Shown here: in pieces, positions 37,845-48,884 of the stretch
How the letters are laid out: the number at the start of each line of letters is the position of its first letter
Numbering within the stretch: position 1 is the stretch's first letter
Assembly (NCBI GenBank): GCA_918026815.1
Contig: CAKJVC010000061.1
Location: 806,001-870,000, forward strand
Source of the DNA: Chalara sp. BL73
Taxonomy: Eukaryota; Ascomycota; Leotiomycetes; Helotiales
Reading direction: 5' to 3'
Length of the DNA stretch: 64,000 bases
The notes under the pieces: model-generated
What the model saw: the letters and a program-made list of their open reading frames with translations, nothing else
Databases searched by the model: none
Told to the model about the DNA's origin: nothing
Translations under genes and position numbers: made by a program

Positions 37845-38755
37845 ATAATAGCGCCTAATCTTGCAGAGTCGCAGCATGCGCAGATCCGTGACATAATCCC
37901 TGATAGCCGTCCTCCTGCTGAAATAGCTGACGATGTAGGTTGCAGTGAGCGTTCGGTCTATACGATAAAGTCAAACTTGCGTCTTTATGGCGCTAACAAA
38001 GCCTTTTCGAATGGTGTCGGGTGGCCCGGAACCATTACACGTCCGATGTCAGACACTCTGTGTGATAAATATTTGCTAGATAACCTCGAAGTATATTATA
38101 CTAATTGGTAGAATATCTGTGGGACAAGTTTTAGACGCATATAACGCGTTCAAGCATTGGAAAGCACAGGTTTCCAAGAGCTGGACCAAGAAAAACTATT
38201 CGCCGTATAGCTGAAGCACAGAGTGCCGATCTGCAAGACTTGTACCTGCATAACACATCGGATTTCTGTTTATATCACTATGTTTTCGTAGAGTCTAGGC
38301 TGTGACAAATGGATTGGATTTAGGCGGACGGGATGGGCTCTTTTCGGCGTGACTTCAGTCCAAGTTTCCTAGTTCCAGCGTGAGCAGTGATATTAGATAT
38401 TGCCAGCATATATACAGAAGAGCGTTATTTTGGCTCGGGTTTTCTAGGGATCTACAGACAGCGCCATCTTTCAGAATCATATATAACAGCTCCTTCCTTT
38501 AATAAGCACATATTCAGAACCAGAGCCGGTGGCTGTTATAAACAATGCATCTATTTACCACACAAAGCGTATCGAACAGATGGGTCGTGATGCTAGTGTA
38601 AAACTAGAATTTTTGCCACCGTACTTGTCGGATTTCAACCTTTTCGAAAAAAATTCGCCAAGTTAAAAGTTTTCATTAAGTAGAGCCGGTATATATATTA
38701 AGAACTTCGCAGCAAGACTTTAATAACTTTTTGGAATGGTGCATTGACTAAATTA
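37845..38755 (+). mobile_element. Dead Tc1/mariner-superfamily transposon (DDE_3-type transposase relic)
   Basis: The first part has the helix-turn-helix region of a fungal Tc1-like transposase (NLAESQHAQIRDII, then IADDVGCSERSVYTIKSNLR) open to 38111. Later fragments in shifting frames match the expected order: KTIRRIAEAQSADLQDLYLHN, YVFVESR where VFVDES would carry the first catalytic Asp, then LEFLPPYLSDFNLFEK where the last catalytic Glu block lies, and a C-terminal FNNFLEWCID. Many stops and the altered catalytic blocks make it inactive. I could not define terminal inverted repeats. It begins about 230 bp past the receptor stop codon. Confidence 0.75.
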
Positions 38756-40101
38756 TAGCAATGTACAAGTACATATATTTCTTTTCAATCTAATTATTGC
38801 TTAATCCTAGCTCGCTTCTATTGAACCCATTCGCCAATGTTACCTACGATATCCAAGTCAGGTCCTTCTCAGTACTTTTCTCTTAATCAAAAACTTAGGA
38901 TGTCGATCCTGGTAGATTAGCTCTAGGTCTATACCCACCTCTATCATTCCATTACATGCCTTTTAATACTTTCACTTTAAGTATTGGCTTTCTAACTTTT
39001 GATTGCTGCCAAGCACAGTACTTTTTTTTTTTTTACCGCGTCATCTCGAAAGCCAGAAGCATTGAAACGACTTGGTGGAGTAAATGTGTAAAGCAGGTTT
39101 AGAGCTGGATCTCCAGCTGAAAACGCCAGGTAAAGTTGCTGATCGGATGGTGAACACTCTGGCTTACACAAAGCTTTCTAAATTAGTATAGAGCAAAGGG
39201 CAAAAGGGCATAGAATTTAATTAAACTATATAGCAAGCAGTATAATGCTAGGATATACATTTTCTTTTTGTAGTAGGACTGACACTAAGACTAGAAATAG
39301 AAGGGATAACGGCCTCTGTAGATGTATCAAACCACTGACACGTCACCACAGCACACTGCCTTTCCGTCCCATCCACCCTGCCATTCTAAGCGCTTGGCAC
39401 CAGCCAGTTGCCTCTCCCCACCATTATCATCTGCCCAACACTTTTGCATGCGACTGCCAATCGCACCATATTTCCCTTTATGACCCCACCCTTCGCGGCA
39501 GCTGCACTGTAATCAACCAGTTCTTATATGCCGACATTAAATTGCACTATATTATGCAGTATAACAACCTCGTAGCAGCGCATACAGCAAAGCAAAGCAG
39601 GACCAAGGCTGCCTCTTCTATACGGCTAATTAACATAATAATGTTTAAATTTGACTTGAAAGCACAGCTGTGCAAAAATAAAATGTAATAAATAGCAGAT
39701 TGCAATTTTTGGGGTTGCAGTTATACAGCGAAATAAGTAGATTTGAAAGCGTCGATGTGGCATTGATGCCCGATTTTGCATTGTTGCTGTTAGCAGTTAT
39801 ATAGAGCTTGGAAAGTTAGATACGTTCGCAGGCTGTCAGGTGCTGGGATGGTACGTGCTAAGAGGTAATAGTGCGATTCGACAAAGGCTCTAGGTCCCAG
39901 CATGTAAGGGTCGCCAGGGGCACGGATATCCAGTAAGACTGCCCCTGCTCCGGCTGCGATGACTCTGATAACCACAAAGCACTGCTCGGAGCCCGCCTAT
40001 CCCTATCAATAAATAATTCCTATCGCAGGTGGTCCTTCGCACACGAACCATCCCTCCGAAGCCCACCAGCTCGGCTTCGGGTGGGTATGTAGTCATTCTA
40101 G
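38756..40101. other. No supported gene
   Basis: AT-rich DNA with a T homopolymer at about 39023-39035. A 147-codon frame at 39245-39688 has random-looking composition and no motif. Frames near 39790-40096 on the minus strand are likewise unsupported. Confidence 0.4.
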
Positions 40102-41472
40102 TTACTGGTTCTGAACGAAAACTACCAATACGGCCGAGAAGCTATGTACATGTCAGCAGTTATTAGTAAATTCATATTCTTGGTGGTTTAGTGACACTCA
40201 CGCAGCAGTAGCAGTAAATATCTCTACTCTCGTAGTATCAGGAGGGGTGAGGATCATCAAACCAATTGAGAATAGTGCAGTGAAGCCACCAATGTAAAGA
40301 AGGGTGTGTAAAGTTGAGTGGGCGGTAGTTAGGATGCCAATGGCCAATGTTGGTAAGATGCAGGCGAAAACTGTTGCTACTCGAGAAGTGAATCTCACTA
40401 TCGCTGCTCCCGAGTATTCGCGCAAGTCCTTCTGAAGTTAACAAAAGTTTCGCGTTATGTATTTGAGGTGATATATATAGAGACCTACAGGGTGCTCATT
40501 CTTTTCTTTCTCTTGAGGACTTTGGCTAAGCTTCTCTGGGTCATCAGGGTTGGTTGGGGGTGGAGGATCGTCCCACGCATGATAGACGGGGATCCACTCT
40601 TTGTGTACCCAGCGAGTGAATCCATCCATATTTCGATGAGGAAGCGTTGAGACGAGATCTAAGCCGCTTTTTGGAACCCTTTCTGGCCAGAAGATACTGC
40701 GAAGCATCTGCACAACCTGTGGCAAGAAGCGCTTCCGAGGTTTCACTGGGTCTTCAAGTTTTCCCCAAGCATCACTGCCTAACCCTGCGATGCAGAAGTT
40801 TCCAAGATCCGCTCTTCTGATCCATTTTCGTAGTTCTTCAACGTTGCTACTGTCAGGGTCTGGCAAGGCTGACATCTGTACGTGTTGAAGCACGGCGGCA
40901 TCTATAAGTTGGGGGATATAGTCAGTTCTCTTTGAATCTTCACCATACACTATAAATAACTTACTGTACTGTTTCAACAAGCGTCGGACTTCAAGAGCCT
41001 TTTCCCACTGCTGTTTATCTTTTTGCATCGTACACATTTTAGGCGAAGCTACCATATTAACCGCAAGTTTTGCAAAATCTGATGAATCATGTCCTCTTCT
41101 GTCCCTATCTCTTTTTTCGAGTTTAGTAAGCTCTTCCTGTAACATACTGAGCTCAACTTGGTAGTACAGAAGGTTTTTCACATTCAACTCTCGAAAACGA
41201 GCATATGATTCGAATGAAGGTGTATCGGTCATTAGCTTCGCGATGCGCGGCCATCCGGAAGCTTCCTCTTGATTGTTTAGAGGGGGTGGTGATTCCTGTT
41301 GTTGTTGTTGATGTTGATGATGGTACTGATAAGGATGATTCTGGAGCAAAGGCGAATTTGTCACCGATGTTTGCGTGCTCCCATGAGAAGCGGAAAGAGG
41401 ACTTGACGAGGATGAGTTCGTAAGTGTTGTTGACATGTTGTCTGTCTCTGTGATCACAGAAGGTGGAGCCAT
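40102..41472 (-). CDS. DUF6594-family membrane protein
   Basis: Three exons on the minus strand (41472-40489, 40431-40202, 40141-40102) join to 417 residues in consistent phase. The N-terminus is low-complexity, rich in Ser, Gln, His and Pro. The family core begins with GWPRIAKLMTDTPSFESYAR and NLLYYQVELSMLQEELTKLE, a predicted coiled coil. The end holds the membrane part: VFACILPTLAIGILTTAH, LLYIGGFTALFSIGLMIL, and the last exon completes FSAVLVVFVQ. This pattern matches fungal proteins with a DUF6594 domain, of unknown function and common in accessory regions near HET genes. No damage is visible. Confidence 0.85.
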
Positions 41473-44195
41473 GACGACGGCTCAGCTTCGAAGTTCAACT
41501 GTATGAGTTCGCGTATATGTTAAGACGATGTGCTCTTCTTGGAAAAGTCTTCGAGTTCTCCTCTGCCTTATCAATCAATAATTCTTTTCTCCTCACAGAG
41601 GGGCAAGATTATCTGTGGGGGAAAACTATTGGAGGCATGCTATCACGCTGACGCTGTGTGATGTGAGCTTTGACATTCGAAAGTGGGAGTGAGAACTCAT
41701 GGCATACTAAGATATTCTACAGAGGCTCCAATGGAGCGGCGGACAAGTTCAAAGGTAGAGGCTGCACAAGTGACGCACAACACGCTGGCAGTGCAGGAGA
41801 GACAAGCATTGTAATGAAATCAAATGGGGATGGGCGCATCAACATAACCGCCTAACTCCAATTCGCCCTCGAGTGCAGAGTTCTACCAACCATCATTTTT
41901 GGACGGGAAAGTATCTCAGCATTGTTCCCTAAAGCTTCGGCCGGGATATGAAATATATTCTCTCTCTGAACTTGTTTTTACCTGATATAGGCCGCTGATA
42001 CACATAGCACGGTGCATGGAGTATTGGATTTCACAATCTTTAGAACCGTGTTATTAGTGATCTGAAATCTTTTTAAGCTTTTATACCTGGTGTACATATC
42101 TATGCCAAGTATGAAACATGAACTTCTATAATTTATACAAATTATTTCAGAATCGACGTTGGCAAATAGAGATATAGGAACTGTTACGAGTACCATATTG
42201 CTAAGATGCATTAGCTTTGAGCAACAGTTGCGCACTCGCCTCCAAACGCCTATTCAATTTTCGGTGGATAGTGGCCCGAGGCTTTGGGGTAGCGTGTGTG
42301 TCACTGTACTACTTTGCATACATTAGCCAAACGGACTAAAGGGCATGCCTGGGAATCTTCAACGGCGTGTGGAGTAGGAGGAGAAACATTTTACTTGTTG
42401 TTCACGGCTATGGTGCATGCCGATTATACTAATACTTCCTGATTTAAATAAATTGAATAGACATGCAAAGTTATATGGCGATGCTGGGCTCGCTTATGGC
42501 CAATACGAAGACAAGCGAGAATCTATCGGGCTTGGTGTTCTTCTCATGATCACGATGCTGTGCGACACCAACTTATGAAACAAGTCAGGCCTTATTCTTC
42601 ACGCGATTCCACTTCCATCGGAAGAGAATGTTCTTGAAGTAATCCTTGGTAGACTGTATCATTCAAAGTTCTTATGCTTATAATCCAAAGCCTTAGTTGG
42701 CCTCAGTCGTGAAAAAAAAAACCCCAACAGTGACTTTTTATTTCCAAGACTCATATATATTACCCTATGATACGAGACTTTAAGGTGGAGGGATTGGCGT
42801 TGGGGGAAACAATGACCCCAGAAGCGCATTAAATTGGCACCCTGCTGATCTTCAAGCCTCAAAGCTGACATGCAGTAGGCTTACTCATTCGACGCCCAGC
42901 TTTGCTTATAGCTGAGCCCCTCTTCCCTATTCGGATTCAATGTGCTCCGGATAATTCCTAAAGGTGATACATGCTGTCGCGGCGCATGCCATTATCTCCG
43001 CGTGTCATTGGGTGCCTTGCAGATTTCTATCACGCCATATCATCAAGCTTATCATCGAATCACATTTCAATAAAGATATAGCTGAAAAAGCTGCGTTATG
43101 CAGATTGGGGGCTAAAATGCATTAGGGTCGATGCTGTCTGCTATGTCTGGCTATATCTGTTCAACTATAGCGTGTGCGAGGCTCAAAAGTATGCAGCCTC
43201 AAGTTTTTACAGCCGCAAACTTATTAGAATATGCTTGCCTATTATGTAGGCAAGAGAATCATATTTTATCAAGCTGTCATAGTATACTTTGTAGCTTTTT
43301 CGGATTTCTCTTTATGAAATCTGTTCATCTCTTCTTCACCGTGCGATTTCGAGACCTTGATAAAAAGAAAGCATGCACGAAGTTTTGCATAGTGACTCTG
43401 TTGTGTGTACTGCACAGCAAAAGCCTCAAATCCATGTCAAAGTAGCCCCGAATGGTGGACAAAACAGTTTAATAAACGAGGAGATCCCTAATCAGCTGGG
43501 GTAACCCTTGACTTGAAAAAACCGAGTAAATGTCAAGGTAGCCTGGTTTGCAACTTCCCTCGATAGGATATCGAATATTCGAAACTAATATCGAAACACA
43601 TCGATTGAAATGCTGGTCGTATGAACCTACAAGATTCAACTTCAGAAATCGACACCGTGGTTGAGAATTCAGCAGGCGCAAGGCAGAGCCTGCGACTCAG
43701 TGTGCCATAGTCAGAAATCTTCTCGATCTCGTTGTCTTTTGGTTGGTCATGTTTCAATAACAGACGTTTTTATGGCCAAACTTTAAGACTAAAGGTTACA
43801 TTTATCCCGTGTCTACGAGTCTGTCTATAGTGGCTGCCATTGTGCGACAGCAAAGAGAGGCACAATTGGCTTCTCTAATCTGGTGGCGGCTGATGGAGCA
43901 GCTCGTTTTCGAAGGATGACTTCCGAAATAGTTACGAGTAGCGAGGCCGTCCCTTCACAACCGGGGCTCAAAATTTGAGAACTAGCTGAAGAGCCTCTCC
44001 TGAACCGGTCCGCGGAGGACGGGAGAGCATTTTGATGCCTTGTATATAAGATAATGATTCATCTACAAATTTCGAGCATATCCTGTCAAAGTTGGGAAAT
44101 AATGGTTTGATGCCCACTCTACCGCTGCAACAAACTCCAATAACACCATATCCTTACCCTAGGCCTCCAAAACAAAACGCACCGTGAAAGCTACT
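41473..44195. other. No gene seen
   Basis: A 2.7-kb AT-rich gap. Short frames (41670, 43131 plus; 41978, 42659, 43469-43757 minus) have no recognisable features. The last 150 bp are likely the promoter and leader of the small gene at 44196. Confidence 0.45.
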
Positions 44196-44609
44196 ATGGA
44201 AGACCACACCTTCATCAAGGAGCTAAAAGACAAACAAGGTATGACGAATACAATGTTTACATGCCCAAACTACTATTCCAAAAGGCTAATATTATGCTAA
44301 GACCCTATACTTGAGGAGCGCCGAACCCACTATAACAAGTTGTGGGGGGATTACAAGAATCTACACCGCGAAATACGGGTAGCAGAAGCCAAACCAGCAG
44401 CCAATATGGATGACGAAGATCGCCAAGAAATAAAAGATATGAAAGAGAAGAGGGAGAGCCTGGGCCTAAAGCGTGACCTTGCGCACGCGGAATTCCTTTT
44501 ACATGATGCAAAAACGGAATCCAACCCCGATCCAGTACGCATCAAGAAGCACGAAGAAGAAGTCGAGAATGCGAAAAAGGGCATCGAGGCTTTTGACAAA
44601 CAACAGTAA
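44196..44609 (+). CDS. Small charged coiled-coil protein, unknown function
   Basis: Two exons (44196-44238, 44302-44609) give 116 residues. The sequence is strongly charged and helical (MDDEDRQEIKDMKEKRESLG, AHAEFLLHDAK, then RIKKHEEEVENAKKGIEAF), typical of a small soluble coiled coil. The donor GTATGA and the acceptor CTAAG are good and the phase matches. I do not recognise a family. The stop TAA lies within a GTAAGA donor-like sequence at 44608, so splicing into downstream DNA (the open frame 44628-44864) is conceivable. Confidence 0.55.
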
Positions 44610-45561
44610 GATACCAAAAATCCAGAGTTGGGCACGCTCCCCCGCAAGATGGACGAAACTGACTTGGAAGTAGCCCAGGACAGACCACTTGATTGCATAA
44701 GCATCATCGATGTCGGCCTTAAAGAGGAAGAAGAATGCGTGCTGTCTGGAATCTCAAACCTTAAGCCGTGCAAAACGTCAACTTTCCAAAACGATAATGT
44801 CGACATCTGTTGTCTTGATATCTTGTTGTCCTGGCGGCTTTATATTGTAGTCTATTTGTTATAGCGTATTATGGGCATCTACAACAATCTTTCGCCCTTT
44901 TCTCTCCTACCTTTGGTATTTGTCCATTATTGACACAAAGTTTCTTACTATGTTGGACTCATAAGCTCGATCGTTTTCTGATGGTGTGCCTTCTGTTGTT
45001 ATCTCGCGATCTCTGACAGAAGATCATATTGGGCGATAGGCTTGGGGATTATCCTTCTTATACTTCTGGTCTCACGACCTGGGGTTTGCGCAGTTGGCGG
45101 TAGCGCTGGCGGCACCTTTACTATATTTCTGGTTTCACAACCTTGGCGGTGGATTGAAATCTTGTTTTCTTTGACTTTATAACAACAATAACAGGACAAT
45201 CGTTTTCTAAGAATTTGGTATTTGAAACTTGGTGATATTTAATAACGAATAGGAGCTCCTACCTCTAAAGCTTGGAAACCAATACGAATGTTTAACAAAA
45301 CTGTCCCGGATTACCCCATGTATTAATCCTAGGGATTGGAATTGTAGGAAGTAGGGGTTTACGGATCCACATACGACCCACCAGGTCACGTGGTCCGCAC
45401 AACCCCCATTTTGTAGAATCTAGAGTAGAACCTAATACAATAACAATCATTACCATATCCATCAAGAGCAAGAGCGTGGCCTACAAAGTAGAGCTACGCC
45501 TTTTGCCCCGTGGAAGGTAAGACACACTTGAACCAACAGGAATACTCTACATCTTAATTAT
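44610..45561. other. No supported gene
   Basis: A frame at 44628-44864 follows the small gene and could be a further exon, but no strong acceptor was found. The rest is AT-rich intergenic DNA. Confidence 0.35.
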
Positions 45562-45645
45562 TGTCGGATACCTATCACGCAGCACAAGGCGTAGTAGCTA
45601 TTGACCACGCTCTTGCCGGTGTGGTTATGGTTTCTTGATATTAGG
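45562..45645. repeat. Dispersed repeat B, copy 2 (LTR-end-like, begins TGTCGGA)
   Basis: Matches 22464-22550 in the same orientation with few differences over about 80 bp, then the similarity fades. Compatible with the 5' end of an LTR shared by two remnants. Confidence 0.6.
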
Positions 45646-46017
45646 TTCTAAGTTACGGCCTATTGCTAGGTAAGTGTAGGTGATAGAAAACCCACAATTC
45701 CTGCGATGCGGTGGATCACGTGAAACTATCTTATTTTACGGTTAAATACTCGAATACACCACATTTTATTCAGACTTATAGTATTATTTTATGTATAATA
45801 ATACAACAAATAGTTTCCCAACGGGGTCCACCGGTTTGTAACCTCACAGCATAGCCAAATTAAAAATTCTCAAGATATAGTTTTGTTCGCCACAATTAAT
45901 TCTATACTTTAGTATACTCTTTTTACATTTCAAAAGCATGGTCTGGGTAAAGGGGACATCCTAGAGGCCGGAAGGAGGCTTGGATAATGTATAGTGGTCT
46001 GGTATGGCCAACCCAAC

Positions 46018-46662
46018 TTCTAAAAATTCCTCGACAAACCAGTTGAGTGGTTGTCCAAACAAGGAGTCGATGTCAGCCAGCGGGACCCAGCAGGCCGTGC
46101 CGCCATCTATGCTATTGCGCTAGGCGGGGTAGTGCCTATGTTATCGTTCATTTCTTGCCGGGAAGGCTATTGCATTAATGCAAAAGACAACTCGGGAAAG
46201 ACTGTTCTAATGCTCGCGATTGAATCAGACCACCTCAAGTTTGTTCGTGAGCTATGTAGGATTGAGAACGGAGCAGACGTGAGTTTGGCTGACCACAAAG
46301 GCAACACTGCATTGCACTATGTTGCCTCCAAGGGCCTCGGAATTGTTAAGCTGTTTCTTGGCTGAGGTTCTAATGCATGGGTAACCATCAATCAAAATAG
46401 TACGCCATCGCATCTTGCATCTTGGCTTGGTTCTCAAGAAGTTACGATAGTTTTGTACAACAAGCTAGACAATGGACATTCAGAATCGCTCAACTTGCGG
46501 GACGATAATGGGCAAACAATACTTTACACTGCAGCTAGATTTGGTATATACGAAGCGCCATATTCAGTTACCTATTGGAATAAGGATTGGCCGATTTTAC
46601 ATTGGTCATTGACTAGTATACTCTACCCAAGTGAACGTTACTTCCATTCTTTTTATCTATAG
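46018..46662 (+). pseudogene. Ankyrin-repeat protein fragment with an in-frame stop
   Basis: One plus-strand frame reads through ankyrin-type repeats: QGVDVSQRDPAGRAAIYAIA, INAKDNSGKTVLMLAIESDH, ADVSLADHKGNTALHYVASK, then a TGA at 46363-46365, after which the same frame continues with GSNAWVTINQNSTPSHLASW and LNLRDDNGQTILYTAARFG. Sense on both sides of a single stop shows recent loss of function; CGA to TGA is the simplest change. The 5' end is also closed by a stop just upstream, so only the repeat region of a larger, possibly NLR-type, protein survives. Confidence 0.7.
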
Positions 46663-46987
46663 TGGCCGCCTTTCCCTTCAGCCGCACATAACCCGATTGG
46701 CCTTTATCTGCTCCTTTACGCAATTTATGTCTTTCGCGAAGCCGATACTAACGCTTTTTTGCAAGCTAACAGTAAGGTCCAATTATGAGAATACTAAACT
46801 AAGGAAATAAAGTAGAGCCTTAGATAGACTGGTATAAACTCTCCATTGAACTACACTCTAACTGGCCCACATCCATTATCGGGATCTTGAGCCGATTTCT
46901 GAAAGGCAAGTGATTGCGAGAGTCAAGAAGCAAAAGCTGAGATGACGAAAAAGGATAGAAAGGCCCTGATTTCAAGTTCATTTATTA
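46663..46987. other. No gene seen
   Basis: Short gap between the ankyrin relic and the 3' end of the minus-strand membrane-protein gene. Confidence 0.4.
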
Positions 46988-47757
46988 TTACGGAGGCGGC
47001 AGTGCTGAGCCAACAAAGACCACCAAAACGGCAGCATAGGCAGCGACTGCTCCAACTGCCACTTCAGGTGACGCGGTGCGAGCTGCAATTGCAATTACGA
47101 TCGCGAAAAGGACCACTGCAACCGATGTTGTTGCAAGCGCAGTGGTTTGGTCCCGATGCAAGACCATCAGCAGCATAGGCCCGACCAGGGCAATTCCCGC
47201 AAAACCTGACATCCAAAATCGTCTAAATCGTGCTTCTAATGACTGCTCCTTACGCATTTCCTCCTTGGCTTCATTTTCCTTGTCGATGGCATCTTGTTTC
47301 TTTGCATTTTCTTCCTCGAGCGCCTGTCGCTTCTCCGCGTTCACATGTCTTCGCTGCCACCCAGGCAATGTCCATTCGTTTGATTGGGGTTGATAGTCAT
47401 CTTCCGGCCCATTTTCTATCACTCCCTTGCCATAAATTAATGTGTAGCCTAGCGACTTCGCCGAACTGGCAACAAATAAGTCTCTTGAAATATCACCATT
47501 CGTCTTCTCGGCATGTTCGACCATGAACTCCCAATCCCGGACTGCAGCGGCTGGAGCTTCATCTCAGCTGACCTGTCTAAATGGTTCTGCAAGAACTATT
47601 TCTACTCACTGTATTTAACCATTAAAGGACCAAGGTCTGCAAAGATCTCGCTGGTTATTTGGTGGTCATTTTCACGGATCCGACGAACAATTTCAATGAG
47701 TTCTTCTTGAGTTTCCAAAGAATTGTTCGATGAAGGCCTGCGAAATTCACATGCCAT
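46988..47757 (-). CDS. Two-to-three-span membrane protein with coiled coil, DUF6594-like C-terminus
   Basis: Two exons on the minus strand (47757-47610, 47562-46988) give 240 residues. The start MACEFRRPSSNN precedes a helical region (ETQEELIEIVRRIRENDHQI). The middle has the conserved-looking block YGKGVIENGPEDDYQP and a charged coiled coil. Three hydrophobic segments end the protein: FAGIALVGPMLLMVL, VAVVLFAIVIAIAA and AVAAYAAVLVVFVG. The last block strongly resembles the end of the protein at 40102-41472 (FSAVLVVFVQ), so the two are probably distant relatives sharing a membrane module. Function is unknown. The intron is short (47 bp); its acceptor CTGAG was chosen by phase. Confidence 0.75.
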
Positions 47758-48065
47758 TCGGCTCCTGCAGTTCCATCGTGATGGTAACTTATTTCACGAT
47801 AGACACCTCGAACCCGGATTTGCTTTGGGATTCCCAAGAAACTAATATTTGGGGATGATGCTGGGTAGTCGCTTGCCAATGATTGACTTATCGCCATTCT
47901 TAACGCGGCTTGACTGAGCAAAGATATACTAAATTAAACAATTACGTACTGATAAAGAAAGGTCGATATATATGGAAAATGTGTCTAAAATATATGGCTT
48001 TGAAAGCGAAGTTCAGCTTAGGTTATTGCCCGGAATATTTAGCAATGCATCTCCCCTCGCCACTT

Positions 48066-48335
48066 GGGACCGAGCTCGCTTCTCAGTTTCCGCTAGCGGA
48101 GAGGTGCCTCAACGACTGGTGGGGAAGTTGGCAAAGCTGATCTGAAACAAATAAGGTCGGCTCGGTCGGGACAAAAAGAAATGGGATAAAAAGCAAAGCT
48201 ACCCACATCCCGATGAGAAGCCAGTCCAGGCGTGGTAATTTGTTTTGCGGCAAAAATAAAATTGTTTTTGTTTCGAGCACCCTCGTCATTTCTGATATCT
48301 GACTGGCTGAAGCCAGCCTTCCCCGGACTGACCCG
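48066..48335. repeat. Dispersed repeat A, copy 2
   Basis: Counterpart of 19866-20135 in the same orientation, recognisable by CGCTAGCGGAGAGGTGCCTC, GGGGAAGTTGGC, GTCGGCTCGGTCGGGAC and GCAAAGCTACCCACATCCC. Short frames on the minus strand over this copy are not coding in the other one. Confidence 0.65.
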
Positions 48336-48884
48336 CTTGATTAAGGTTAACATTTTGTGGCCATACGCGTGAATCATACGATCCATACAGTTGGGTGCAA
48401 AAAGTTTGCACCCATGTCACCGCCAAGACCTTTTCCCCAGGTATTGTAAATGCGCAGCTTGAGTTACAACTTTCTGTAGCTACGTACAATATGTCACGCT
48501 AAGGTGATATGGTTGCAAACTTTTTGCACCCTCACTGTACGCTTGCTTGTAAATATGCTTGGGACGGCATAGATACACTAGTATGGATTATCCTTAGAAC
48601 AGGGTGGCTCGTAATTTAGTTGCGATTCCTTTTCAACAGTGCACAGCTTATTAAAAACTTTTATGTGGGATCGAGATCGAGAAACAGTGAGCAATGGTGG
48701 AATCCGAGGTTTGTTGTAGTGCCGTGCCGTGTTGACGGCGCATTTGGTGGCTGATGGTAGCTTCAGATGGTATTAGAGAAGCACTTCTTATTTCTACAAA
48801 ATAATCGGAGGTCAGTTTCACAATACAAGTCGAATCCAGCATCTTCACTTGTTCCTCTAAGGTTCCATGAAACTGATGTGACGG
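48336..48884. other. Upstream region of the HET gene
   Basis: No gene seen. An inverted pair, TGGGTGCAAAAAGTTTGCACCCA near 48390-48415 and GCAAACTTTTTGCACCC near 48514-48530, repeats one motif in both orientations and may be the ends of a short element. Confidence 0.45.

Noticed and set aside
39245..39688. 147-codon plus-strand open frame
   Set aside because: Composition rich in His, Thr, Ser and Cys without motif, membrane pattern or splice-linked exons; looks like a chance open frame.
45060..45145. Imperfect 20-bp direct repeat (TTCTGGT-TCAC-ACCT)
   Set aside because: Only two copies with several mismatches in AT-rich DNA; no evidence that it is more than chance similarity.
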